NCBI GenBank assembly: GCA_964612675.1
Contig: CAZTDD010000060.1
Coordinates: 1-39,554 of the forward strand
DNA from: CAZTDD01 sp964612675
Lineage (GTDB): Bacteria > Hinthialibacterota > Hinthialibacteria > Hinthialibacterales > JAKPRU01
DNA length: 39,554 nucleotides
Direction: 5' to 3'
Below are positions 1 through 10,700 of the stretch, piece after piece; position 1 is the first letter of the stretch, and each line of letters opens with the position of its first letter. Both the position numbers and the translations under genes were made by a program. Below the pieces are notes generated by a model. That model made no database searches and was not told the DNA's origin. It saw nothing but the letters and a program-made list of their open reading frames with translations.

Positions 1-138
1 TTGATCCTGACTAAAAAAAGAATCCCGCAGGCCAAAATGACGAATTTGGGCTAGAGTGAACAACAGTGTCATCGAAATACACACAAATGCCGACCAGGCT
101 ATTTTCCGGCAGACTACACGCGGTGGGTGCTGTGTCAT
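1..138 (-). CDS. Partial exported or membrane protein (5' end only)
   Basis: An open frame starts at an ATG (138-136) and runs without a stop off the left edge, giving the first 46 residues. It begins MTQHPPRVVCRK and then has a hydrophobic stretch, IAWSAFVCISMTLLFTLA (about residues 13-30), which looks like a signal anchor or transmembrane helix after a basic N-terminus. An AAGAGG sits directly against the ATG, too close for an ideal ribosome binding site, so a start further in is possible. It is divergent from the gene at 196, with 57 bases between them. The function cannot be guessed from this fragment, and a chance open frame is not excluded. Confidence 0.4.
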   Translation of the reverse strand, partial: MTQHPPRVVCRKIAWSAFVCISMTLLFTLAQIRHFGLRDSFFSQDQ

Positions 139-195
139 CCTCTTAAACCACATCTGCTAAAGTAAGGACAATCTAAAACAAAGAGGTAGTCCTTT

Positions 196-3100
196 ATGTC
201 TCGCGGAATGAATGTATACGTGTTTGTTTCAGTTTTGCTTTTCTCTTCGATGCCGGCATTCAGTATTGATCGGCCGCTACACGACTCGATTGCCGGCAGG
301 GGCCGGCTCGAAGTACGTGAAATTGCCGGAGATATCCAGGGATTCGATGTCTTCGATGAAAACGGCTACCTGGTGGCACCCATTCGATTCTCCGCAAACG
401 AAGCCTTTCGTCCGGTAACTGTCGAGCGAACGGATGACCGTTCGCTCAGGATGCTGCGGTTTACGGATTTCGTCTCACACACAGACAGCGGCCTGAAACT
501 TACACCCGATTCCTTTATCACCGCGATCTGGGAGAAAGAAGAATCGTTTCCAAAGGTTGTCTTTGGAATCGGGATCGAGTCGTTCGATGTCGGTCGATGG
601 ACACGAGAATACGGACGGATTCCGTTTCATTTTCTCACGTGTTCCATGCCGGAGGCCGAAGCATTTCACATGCGGGGATGGCTAATCGCTACACCTCTCG
701 CCGATCCGTTCCCACTGCACCAAGCGCCACACGCCGGTCATCCCGAAATCCAGTCGGCGTGGTCCGAGAACTGGTCCTACGCTCCCGCTGTGGGATGCCA
801 TCCGATTCCTGTTATCGGATTGTGGGGCGCACATCATCAACGCTATATCGCCTATGATTTCAGCGAAACCCGACGCCAGGACAACTCCGCAAGATCACTT
901 GGGACTGCCTATTGTTGGGATTACAACTCCCACAGCCAATTCGTGACTCTGACCTACCCGGCAAGTGAAGAAGCCGTCGATCGGCTCGCGTACCCACACG
1001 CAGGCGACGGCATTGTGAGCGCCTTTCAACTCGTGTGGTCCACCGATATGCCGCCAACACAGGATCCAAATCGGTTTCTAATGAAACGTCTTGCACGAGA
1101 GCGGCGAATTCCAGCGGTTCCGCCCGTGAATGATCTCGATTACATGCCCGGTTCAACGCGGCTCGATTCGTTCACGGAAGCCCGTCCTCGAAACATCATC
1201 GCTCCCGGCCACGAAACGCGGTTTTATAAACCGGGTACGGTCGTAATTCATGGTTGGAAAACGCATGTCGGACCGTGGGTGAGCCGTTGGATCGAGACCG
1301 GCGGCGACGATGCAAAAACTCAACTCAAGAAGCAAGCCGAACGACTTCTTCGATCCGCGAAGCGATTCCGTGTCGACGGCGACCATTGCGTATACTGGGA
1401 GAAACCAATCGAGGGAGTGTTCCGCGCTGAATTCGGCGGAGAACCGGCGGCAACGCTTCACAACAGCGACGGTTTTGCATCCGCACGGATGCTTTTGAAT
1501 TTATGGAAACACGATCCGAATCCGCACTATCTTGAAGCCGCGGACGGCGCGCTCAACTGGGCGCGACACATTGTCTGGACACGGAACGAATTCGTCGATG
1601 TCCCCTCTGCCCCGTTCGCGATCGGCGGCTCATTACCGATTGCGTTTTTACTCGATTATCATTCGATATTCAAAGACGATCCCAATAGAGCGCAAGACGC
1701 CGAGGAGGCACTCGACCTGGCAGTGACTTTTGCGTACCGGTATCTCCCGGTTTGGCTCAGTGACAACAACCGCAGCGACGTTATCGATTCGACGTTTCTC
1801 CTGGAGCCGAACGCGGGACGCGATTGGACCGGAGCGGCCTGCGCAAACGAGGTGACCTGGCAGATCGAGGCGGTCGCGGAAGTGATTCTCGCATCGGGCG
1901 ATCCCGTTCTGAAACAGATTCTCCACGGGATTCTCGAACGCTGGCCTTTGCTCTATGCCGACCGGTATCAATCCTCAGTTGCGGAATACGGACGCTCGGC
2001 CTTCACCGAATGTTTCGGTCTTTATCCGGGGTGTGCAGTCGGTGCAGGCCGACGTGCGAATTACGGATGGGCCGAACCGTTCCATCTGTTGTATCCACCC
2101 GGATCGACAAAAGTGCGGATTCTCTGTGGAGAAAAAACTTCCTTTGTCACAAACCGCGACGGAAAACATACACGCGTCGAACAATATCATGCAGGAGACG
2201 GGTTCTCTTTTGAGATCGTCAGCGAGTTCCATGGGCCGTTCGCCGTCGCGGTCAGTGTGCCGCGAGTCGACCTGCGCACGCTACCGATCAAGCGACAGCG
2301 CGATGGCAACACAATCACCCTTCAGCCGGGCACCGACTACTCGCTCTCCTCGGAACGCTCGGATTCGCTGATTCTCCACCGAGTGGAAGATGAGGATACG
2401 TTCATTATCGGCGAACCGCTGGAATCAACCGCCGACACAGAGACATCGAAAGACAGAAGAAATTCAATGTGGGCTCGTGGGAGCAGACATGGGGTACGAC
2501 TCGGTTTGACCGAGCCAAAGCCAAAACGACAAAACCAATCTGAAGAGGAAGACTCAACTGGGATGTCCGTCGCACCCTATGAGATTGTCGAGCCGGACGA
2601 TACAAAATCGCTGCGCTGTGACTGGTTTGACACGGATTCAACCGCAGGCCTGTTCGCGGGAATTCAGTTTGCTCTCGGAGTTCCGTTTCGGATCGAGAGA
2701 GACGAGTGGGGAAATCCGGGTCGCTGGGAAACCCCGATACGCCTTCCGCGCTCCCATAGAAAGAAAGGCCTGTTTATCTTCTGGATACCGACTACATCCG
2801 ATTCAGAGCTGCGCGTCTCGATGTCGGACGGGGAGGAAGCCCGTATCTCGCCCGCCGGTTGCGCCGTTGCCCGACGAGGCTGGCCGCCGATCTTCCGCTG
2901 GCGGCTTCTGTTTGCCTATCTGCCCTCCGACGGAGGCCGCCGCGTAACGCGAGTTGATGTGAACAACGGAATCGTGACATCGATTACCGCACTTTCTCCG
3001 GAGGTAACACCGAAGACGGACATCGTTTCTCGTTTTCAGCAGGCACGGGACGAGTGGCGAGAAGAACTGGCGTTCGAGAACAAGATCCGGCGGCTAAACC

Positions 3101-3825
3101 TGGACGCTTCCCTTGTCGATCTTTCGCAGTTGGGGATTCTGCCGCCGTATGAAGCGGGTGGAACGATGGCTCGTCTGTTCTTCGAGACGGGGATTCAGAA
3201 CGAAGCGGAGCGCCTTGAGCGCGCGGAATTGACCGACCCCTCGATCCTGAATCCGGAACGGTTCCCGGTGTTGCTTTTCAGCGGTGGAGAGAATTATGTA
3301 CATACAGTCCGGAACGAGGGAGACGCGAGTTCTGCGCTGATCGAGTACTGCCGCCGTGGAGGAACGCTGATGATCGCGGGAGCCGGACCCTACCCCATGT
3401 ATTACGGTATGGGGCGGCCCGGTACACCCGCGGGACCGTTTCCACCGAACGTCGGGATTCCAATTGTCGTTGTCCCCGACTCTCGTTCGACAGCGGGGTG
3501 GACCATCCGCAACGAGACACAGTCCTCCCACTTTAACTCGCTTCCAAAAGAATTCGATTTCCCTATTGGTGGCGATCGGAGAATTCGACCGATCGACCGC
3601 GCAAGCATTCCCAAAAGCTGCGATTACAAACCGCTGCTTAGTGTTTACGATAGCGATGGCAACCTTGTTGGCGACGCTGCTGCTTGGTTGGTCTACAAAT
3701 CCGGTCCGCTGGAAGGATTCTCGGCGTTTTATATCTGGGGTCCGTTGCTCGGTCACGGGAAGTACGGCCGCGAAATCTCTCTTTGTGTGGTTTCTGAAAT
3801 CATTGAAACGGTGGGAAAACACTGA
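196..3825 (+). CDS. Exported 1209-residue protein, alpha-toroid-like middle and GATase-like C-terminus
   Basis: The start ATG has a good ribosome binding site (AAGAGGTAG, about 8 bases upstream) and the protein opens with a signal peptide of about 23 residues ending near PAFS. Residues about 30-340 are beta-rich and aromatic. Residues about 350-640 are helical with repeated amphipathic helices (for example ALNWARHIVWTRNEF), resembling the alpha/alpha toroid of polysaccharide lyases and six-hairpin glycosidases. A second beta-rich part follows. The last 200 or so residues contain FPVLLFSGGENY and YCRRGGTLMIAG, like the class I glutamine-amidotransferase-like fold found at the ends of bacterial secreted proteins. 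I infer a polysaccharide-active or surface enzyme; no catalytic residues can be assigned. It is a single gene with no obvious operon partner. Confidence 0.8.
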   Translation: MSRGMNVYVFVSVLLFSSMPAFSIDRPLHDSIAGRGRLEVREIAGDIQGFDVFDENGYLVAPIRFSANEAFRPVTVERTDDRSLRMLRFTDFVSHTDSGLKLTPDSFITAIWEKEESFPKVVFGIGIESFDVGRWTREYGRIPFHFLTCSMPEAEAFHMRGWLIATPLADPFPLHQAPHAGHPEIQSAWSENWSYAPAVGCHPIPVIGLWGAHHQRYIAYDFSETRRQDNSARSLGTAYCWDYNSHSQFVTLTYPASEEAVDRLAYPHAGDGIVSAFQLVWSTDMPPTQDPNRFLMKRLARERRIPAVPPVNDLDYMPGSTRLDSFTEARPRNIIAPGHETRFYKPGTVVIHGWKTHVGPWVSRWIETGGDDAKTQLKKQAERLLRSAKRFRVDGDHCVYWEKPIEGVFRAEFGGEPAATLHNSDGFASARMLLNLWKHDPNPHYLEAADGALNWARHIVWTRNEFVDVPSAPFAIGGSLPIAFLLDYHSIFKDDPNRAQDAEEALDLAVTFAYRYLPVWLSDNNRSDVIDSTFLLEPNAGRDWTGAACANEVTWQIEAVAEVILASGDPVLKQILHGILERWPLLYADRYQSSVAEYGRSAFTECFGLYPGCAVGAGRRANYGWAEPFHLLYPPGSTKVRILCGEKTSFVTNRDGKHTRVEQYHAGDGFSFEIVSEFHGPFAVAVSVPRVDLRTLPIKRQRDGNTITLQPGTDYSLSSERSDSLILHRVEDEDTFIIGEPLESTADTETSKDRRNSMWARGSRHGVRLGLTEPKPKRQNQSEEEDSTGMSVAPYEIVEPDDTKSLRCDWFDTDSTAGLFAGIQFALGVPFRIERDEWGNPGRWETPIRLPRSHRKKGLFIFWIPTTSDSELRVSMSDGEEARISPAGCAVARRGWPPIFRWRLLFAYLPSDGGRRVTRVDVNNGIVTSITALSPEVTPKTDIVSRFQQARDEWREELAFENKIRRLNLDASLVDLSQLGILPPYEAGGTMARLFFETGIQNEAERLERAELTDPSILNPERFPVLLFSGGENYVHTVRNEGDASSALIEYCRRGGTLMIAGAGPYPMYYGMGRPGTPAGPFPPNVGIPIVVVPDSRSTAGWTIRNETQSSHFNSLPKEFDFPIGGDRRIRPIDRASIPKSCDYKPLLSVYDSDGNLVGDAAAWLVYKSGPLEGFSAFYIWGPLLGHGKYGREISLCVVSEIIETVGKH

Positions 3826-3859
3826 TCGGTGTAGCGATGGAAGCTCTTCATTGATTGAA

Positions 3860-3948
3860 TCACGAAGACACGAAGGAGCCATGAAAACACGAAGAACGAA
3901 GAGGCAACCTGCTCAAGGAACTCTACCAGCGCCGTGTAAGATAATAGT
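3860..3948. other. Non-coding spacer with short CACGAAG repeats
   Basis: The spacer after the 1209-residue gene has several near copies of CACGAAG within about 40 bases (3861-3897), followed by a short frame ending at a stop near 3940. Similar CACGAAG-rich tracts are seen in intergenic DNA of this kind of genome. No gene can be supported. The six bases AATAGT at its right end (3943-3948) form one side of a target duplication for the element at 3949-4050. Confidence 0.4.
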
Positions 3949-4050
3949 GACGGCGTCGCAAAAAGTCGTCCGCTGACATTAGAAGTTCCCCTCTCCCGCC
4001 GGGAGAGGGTTAGGGTGAGGGCCGATTCTTGGACTTTTTGCGAACCTGTC
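3949..4050. mobile_element. MITE-like element, copy 1 (102 bp, 6-bp target duplication)
   Basis: The element begins GACGGCGTCGCAAAAAGTC and ends GACTTTTTGCGAACCTGTC. The ends are inverted copies of each other over TCGCAAAAAGTC (3956-3967 against 4032-4043) and the outermost GAC/GTC. It is flanked by identical hexamers, AATAGT at 3943-3948 and at 4051-4056, as expected of a target-site duplication. The interior carries a GC-rich hairpin (CCCTCTCCC, GGGAGAGGG) followed by TTAGGGTGAGGG. It encodes nothing, so any transposase would have to act in trans. It sits 50 bases upstream of the gene at 4101 and may affect its expression. Confidence 0.8.
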
Positions 4051-4100
4051 AATAGTAAGGATGAAACGTAATTACCCGACCGGGAAAGGATGCTTCGCTT

Positions 4101-4703
4101 ATGTCAGAACTCAAAGCCTATCAATTTCAGATCCAAAGCGATGACGGAACCGCACGCATGTTCGGTATTCCGCAGGAACGAGTGCTTCTCCAGGCAATCA
4201 AACCGATCTTCGACGATATCTGCGCCGGGAACGGTGTTCTCGGTCAGGTCCGATGGCCGCATTTTGTCCGTGTCTACAGGATGGGACCGCGAGCTGTGAA
4301 TGCGATTCGATTGCGACTGTTTCTCGAAGCCGATCAATCGGACGCTGTTCGGGAGGAAATCGAGAAACGCCTCGACGAGGGAATTCAGCAAAAGATTATT
4401 CACCAATATCAAACCGGCGAAGTGAAGGATTGGTGGGAAAACAAGGACAACGGCGGTCCCGCGGTCGCTCAGGAATTCACTGAGTATCTGCATCAGATCA
4501 GCGTGCTCGCTCTGCGGCTGCTTGACAAACGGGCGAAAGAAGGTCTCCGGCACGAAGACCTCAAGTTATGGACCTGGGGACATTTCTTTAACCTGAACGC
4601 CTGCGGCATGAACCCGTTCCTGGAGGACGGGACACGGATCGCCACACTCTTGTTCATCCACGGCGAAATCGACGAGCAAGGCAAACGAATCGAGTCGCGG
4701 TAA
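4101..4703 (+). CDS. Hypothetical 200-residue cytoplasmic protein
   Basis: The ATG at 4101 follows GGGAAAGGA by about ten bases. The product has no signal peptide or membrane segment and is charged and tryptophan-rich (KDWWENKDNGG near the middle, LWTWGHFFNLNACGMN near the end). The segment FVRVYRMGPRAVNAIRLRLF (residues about 55-74) loosely recalls the RxGPHxRLR strand in the C-terminal domain of lantibiotic dehydratases and thiopeptide-type biosynthesis proteins. That resemblance is weak and no peptide-modification genes are nearby, so no function is claimed. It is convergent with the 2242-residue gene (32 bases apart) and lies just after a MITE-like element. Confidence 0.7.
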   Translation: MSELKAYQFQIQSDDGTARMFGIPQERVLLQAIKPIFDDICAGNGVLGQVRWPHFVRVYRMGPRAVNAIRLRLFLEADQSDAVREEIEKRLDEGIQQKIIHQYQTGEVKDWWENKDNGGPAVAQEFTEYLHQISVLALRLLDKRAKEGLRHEDLKLWTWGHFFNLNACGMNPFLEDGTRIATLLFIHGEIDEQGKRIESR

Positions 4704-4735
4704 AGAGGGCCGGTTCGCGACTCGATATGGTGTCC

Positions 4736-7700
4736 TTACTGTCCAGGCAGCGGTGGCATCGGCCCCATTGGCGGCATCGGTGCGGCGGGAATCATCGCGT
4801 TGATCAGGATCATCTCGTAGCCCGGCGACACGAGTGCAGCCCGTGCGCCGGCATTCTCGTTACTGCGCGATACCGTAACAACGGAGCCGCTCGACACGGC
4901 AACCTTGGTCTTTCCGGAGGTGAATTCCCAATCCCCCATCCGCATGGTATTACCGAGCACCGCACCTGGAACGAGAATCGCCTGGATTGAAGGCACACGC
5001 GAAAATCGCAGTTTATAATCCTCGTACACGTCGTCGTACGCTTCACCCGGCTCACGATGGATCGATTGAATCGCCATGCGTTTCAGTACCACATCGGCTT
5101 CCCGACCATGGTCGGCATCCGATGTGTATCGCATCACAGTATGAATGAGGTCGAGGTCGGAAACCTCCGCCGGATCGAGGTCGAAGAACGACCAATCGCT
5201 CAGCTCCCGCATGAACGACTCTTTCGGTTGAATATCGATCCGTCTCGATGTTGAGAATTCCGCGCTATAGAGTCCGTCTCCCCGCCAGGCGGATTGAGGG
5301 ATACACACCGCGAGCGTTTTCATCCCGAACGCTTCCGCACTTCCGTTACCCCCCAAATCCTCTACGGAGAAGGAATCCTTGATCGCCGACTTCAGTTTCT
5401 CGAAAGGAGCTTTCAACAAGGCACAAAACGGGATGCCGGGGCTGACGTTTGTCTTGACTGTCCCTACCCTGAAGTTCTTGCCTTCGAATTCCAGGAGATC
5501 GCCTGCGGAGACTTTCACGCCGGTGCCCCCACCGACCTCGACACCGTCGTTGAGAACACCGTTCATGAAATTCACGCGACTTTTCGATGCCTGATCGAAC
5601 TCAAACGACGATTCAAGATACTCGCTCTCGAGCATACCAACGCCGAAATTGACCAGAGCTGTGCTGATATCGCCCGCAATCTCCCCTCCGCAAGCTGCCA
5701 CATACTCCCCCTCGGTGAGAGCAGTCAATACAACAGTGGCCACGATATCAATCGCGAGATCGCTAAGATTATCGAGAATAATCTTGAGCGTCTTTTCGCT
5801 GCCCATGCTCTGTGTCGTCACCAAAAGGCTCACGGAATCTTCGGGATCTGACGGAAGTTCACGAATCAGCAGCGCCGCTTTCACGGGTGCTTCGATTCCC
5901 GGGGGATCCGTTGTCACTAGATACTGGGCTGTCGTCCTCGCCGCCGTTTGGGTGAGCTGCTTGTAATCGTCGTTCCGCGCAAAAGCCAGCACCCCTCTGT
6001 CTTGCCGGATACCAAGAACAACCTCTTCTCGTACCAGACGGCCACTATTGGGATCTCTTTTCACGATCACATCGCGGATATCGTCTTCCACAGAACCGGA
6101 GTACGGATCGGTCAGGTCTTCCGGTTTTCCCTCGATCAGGTATCCCGCATGCAGGCCGGGAAATTCTTGTCCCGGTGTTTTTGCTACAACGAAATGTCTG
6201 CCGCCTGCTCGACGATCCAGATCGAAGTACCCGCCGGACGTTCCGCCGATTCGCGGCAGTAGGTGTGTTTCCTCCTGAGGTTGTGGGATACCGTTCTCCA
6301 TCTCCTCGGCTTTCCAAAGGCTTGTGTTGGTTACGACAGGCAGTGTAAGGAGATCTCCTCCGTTCGGCGGTTCATCGATACCTAGAATCATTGGATCGTA
6401 GAGCACACCGTCCAGGTCGATTCCGAAGTTGACGCGACCTGCGCCGGTGGGAACGCGGGCCAATGGATTTCGATCGTCGCCGCCGAATGGGCGGACTCGA
6501 CCGTCTCGTGCGAGATAATGCCATTCCACCCGGGGATAAGTTCGGCCTGTCCATCCGTAGAACTGATCCAGGATACCGGCAAAGAAATCGGCCTCCGCCA
6601 TGTGCTTGAGGCGGTCTCGTTCCCAGTCCAGATTCCAACCCGCCGCTTCATGATCGACATATGCGGCCACAGCGTGTTCTGTTTCACTCTCCGTCAGACT
6701 AGAGACAGATCGATCTGTATCCACACGGGAATAGACGGAATACGCTTCATCGATCGATGGCTGTTGTTTCATAAGTTCAGCAAAATCCAGCCCCGGTTCG
6801 CTCAAATTCTCCTGGATCGTTGCGACGAAATTGTAAGCCGTAAACAGCAGGCAATCGACAACGTTCCCCTCGAGTTTCAGGATCAGCTGTTCCGAGTCTT
6901 TCTTCCCGCTTACGAAATCCGCGTAGAAATCCGGGTTGCCGGGATCGCCCAAGAGGCCGCTACCCTTTTCGGGATCGATACTCCGCCGGTCCGTGATATC
7001 TCCATAAACCGAGAAATACCGATTGTGTATTTGAAACAAACTCGATGTGATCTCGGAAATTCGTGCCTCCCCAGTCTCCAAATCGATGCTTCGTTTGAAA
7101 CCAACCAGAGGATTCGGGGTTTCGACGCCGCGCTGGGTATCGCCTGGCATGAGCGAGGGCACAAGTTCCAGCTCCAACTTGGGAATCCCACTCCCGTAGC
7201 CGACGGTATCCCCCCACGGTTCGGCGTAAAAAATCTGGCAACCTTTGGGATGTTCGCCATGGTATCTGGCATTCAACGGAAGGTTTTTGTCCCTATGGTC
7301 TTCGGGGACTTTCAGATCCGTTCCAAACAGTTCCAAGGAACCCACCCACGTTTGACCGTCATTGAACGTGAACGAGATCTGCCTATCGCCGAGCGGTGCG
7401 TTCAGCTCCGTTCGGGCGGCAACAACGAGTTTCCCGTTTTCTATGTCGATTTCGGTTTTCTCCGGAATCAAATTCAGCCCTTCACCCAAGTCGGTTTTGG
7501 CTGCGTCCAATCCACTGGCCAGCGAGTCTGTAAACCCCGCGGTGCCTAGCACATCGAATTTCACATCCGGCGAGACGGCCTTCGGAAGATCCGCTCGCTC
7601 TGCAAGATCGCGAACGCGCTGTGTGGCAACCGGAATCTGTCTTGGGTCGGCAGCCACGCCGCGTCCGGAAATCAGCATGTGCGTAAATAGATACGAGTCG

Positions 7701-10700
7701 TCTTTCGATTCGACAAAATCCGCGATGCCGAATGCTATACCCCCGGTGGGCACCTTATGCGAGAATTCGCCGTCGATGTAAACACTTTGTTCGGTCGGCA
7801 GACCTCCCCCAAACTCATCGGGCCGATGACGTGCGGGTGTGAATTTGAAAATAATGTCTCTGCCGCCGCTGGCGTCCTCCAGTGGAACAATGTCAAAGGC
7901 GATTAAACCACCTCCCCCACTGGGGAACATTTGGCCGTCTATCTTAAAAGGCGGGGCGCCCGAAACCGCCCATAGATCGACCCCCAGCACCTCATGAATC
8001 GGATCCGAACTGTATGTCAATGATGGGTCTGAGGTATTGATATAGGTGGCCGTGAGGGTTCTACCGATCGCTTTCGGATTTCCCTGACCGCCGTATGTTT
8101 GGATTCTCACCGGTATGGGAACGTCTTTAACCCACGCCACGTGCTTTGAGGGCGAGACCACCTGGAGCGTTCCCCACTGATTGGTTTCCGGAATGACGAC
8201 GCCGCTGCTTTCCAAGGGATTCTTGGCTGCCTCTTTGACTGTCGCAGGTGGGACAACACGAATCTGAAGGTCTTCCGAACGGATCTCAGGTCGGTCTGTC
8301 AATCCAAGTCGCACCGTATACGCACCGGGCTCCCGGAACATAAACGGGAAAAGTACGGCGCTCGGACTCGTGGAACGGTTTGTCACTGGAATCCGTACTG
8401 TTGATTTCGGGCCGATAATGGTCCAATGGGGAAGGTCGTTTTGAGCAAACCCCTGGATAGTCTGGCTCATCGCAAGATCCAAGACCGAGACATGGTATTC
8501 GAGACTCATATCTCGATGGCGGATATCCATCCACGAATTCGCGACGATGGGAGAATTCGCCTCAAAATCCTCGCCGAAGCCCAGCGGTGGGAGTTGTACT
8601 GTCATCGGAATTCGTTTCGGCGCTATATCGGGATCGTTTTCCACCGTGAAATGGAAAAGGTGTTCACCGTCCCGTTTGGGAGACACAAGAAAATCAAAAA
8701 TCCCAGGTGGAGGCCAGCCGAACGTTTCGTTCGAAGAGCACGGCGTCAGAACGAGTCTCTTTGTTTCTGTGTAACTATTGTGCGTACTTGCCGCTGCCGC
8801 TCCGGTCATCACGTCCAGGCCGTACGCTGTGTAAAACGATTCGTTTTCCGCTTCCGCCGATCCATCCGTCTCGTCAACCGGTTTCGTCAGTGTGATTGCC
8901 ACCGGTGTCCTACCGATGAAATCACTCTCCGGGTTCGGATTCGTAAGAGTTACTTCGAATCGGATATATTCCGTGATGTATGATTCGCGAGAGTTCTCCG
9001 ATCTTACACCCTTCGCCGTTACGGAGAGATCCAATCTGGAGAACGTGATTTTGACGGTTTTTTCATGGTGGACATACCCGTCATCGTAGACATAGGTAAC
9101 GGTACCGGAGCCCGGTGTTCTCCCGATTTCGACAAGACGGGATTGTTCTTCCGCCAGTGCAACCAAGCCTGTGAGATGCGGCACACGGTCGGTCAGTTCG
9201 TCGTAGGCCATCACGGCTTGCCCGTCACCGACGAAATCTATGAGCTCCGAATTGGTGACACCGATTCTCTCTCCCGCTTTTTGGCCGCGCAGTATGACCA
9301 CCTCTGGGATCAGCACGAATTTCGCACCCGGGCTCGTGAATTCGATTTCTGTTACGTTTTCCTCTGCATCCCGCACAATCCGTGCATCGTGTTTAGTGAG
9401 CAGAGTCAGGTTGGCGATCAGCCTCACGTCCGAGCGAGAAAACACCGTCGTCGTATCCGCTGCACCGAGGGCCAAGTGCCGAGTAGTGATGATCGCCCGT
9501 CCCGTCTCTTTTCCAATAGATACTTGCCCGGCGGCATCGACCGTCGCGGCTCCCGGTACGTCCGACGTGAAACTCAAATCGCCCGCAGGTACGGGAGTTT
9601 TTGTGTTGTCGGATTTCTCCAAAGTGGCTTGGATAACCCCGATGGGTCCCTCGTTGATGGAGGCAAACGTAGCAGGAGCGACTACCAACCTCGCTAGTGT
9701 CACGGGCGCAGTCTTGAGTGGATCTTGTCCTTTGCTGAGAGAGAACCCAACTGAAATATCCATCGGAAGTGGTTCCGGCATCTCCCGAGGAGCTCGATAC
9801 TTGCCCGTTATGTCAATTCGACCGACAAGATCGTTTCCCTGGAGTTGCTTGTTGACTTTCCAATACACGTCCTTGAACGGGACAAAACCGATCTGTTCCA
9901 CCATCAAACCGGCACTGAACTGAATCTCTCCGCCCAAGGCGACAGTCGTCGCGCCGGGTTGAAGTACGAATTCCCCGATCAATGGATACACAGTGACTGT
10001 CGACGAGGCAGACCGACTTTCGTCATCCGGGTCGACAGCGGTGATTGTGACGCTCATGACTTTGGTGACCTGTGGGGCTTTGTAGATCCCGAGTTCAAAG
10101 GACCCCGGGCTGTTTTGAATGTACCCGACGTCGTCCGTTCCGCCTGCCACACCGTCGACTTTATAAACCCATTCCACCCCGACTCCCCGCGGGTCGAATA
10201 CACGAAATGCCCGGGAATCGCCGGCCAACATATTCACTTCTTTGGGTGAAAGCACAATTTCATCGGCTCCGGGAGTCGGCTGTGCGGTGGGAACCGGAGT
10301 CGGGACCGGGGTCGGAGCGGCGTCGGAAGGTTCGTAGTCCGGCTTCAGCAGATCGCGAATCTCTTCCGGTGACAGATCTCCCATCGGTGTGACGACAATC
10401 GAATCGAAATAGACATTGACAGGTGTCGTGCCGGTCGAGACAGCTTGAAGTACGGGAACAACTCCATCGCCCTCGGGATCGATGATCGTGTCGAGTTCTC
10501 CCCATCGGCCGACAAACGGCTCGCCATCGGCCCACTCATTTGTGGTCATCGTTCCGTCCATGTCGGAGAATGTTCCGCCGGAAGGAACATTCAGCGCGGC
10601 CAGAGCGAGCCGCACATCCGGGGAATCGACCTGAACCCGACAGCGCAAGTGAATCAGTCCCGGCCCCACGGCGGTGGGAGGACCGTAAAATGTCAACGCT

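Noticed and set aside
3094..3882. 262-codon minus-strand frame overlapping the end of the 1209-residue gene
   Set aside because: Antisense to a well-supported coding region, rich in Arg/Ser, without a family match or ribosome binding site.
4270..4330. Lantibiotic/thiopeptide biosynthesis function for the 200-residue protein
   Set aside because: One RxGPxxxxxxRLR-like stretch is too little, and no cyclase, precursor peptide or transporter gene is nearby.
6518..7549. 343-codon open frame on the plus strand inside the 2242-residue gene
   Set aside because: It lies entirely antisense to a gene with a signal peptide and domain structure; the translation has no recognisable motif and looks like a shadow frame.
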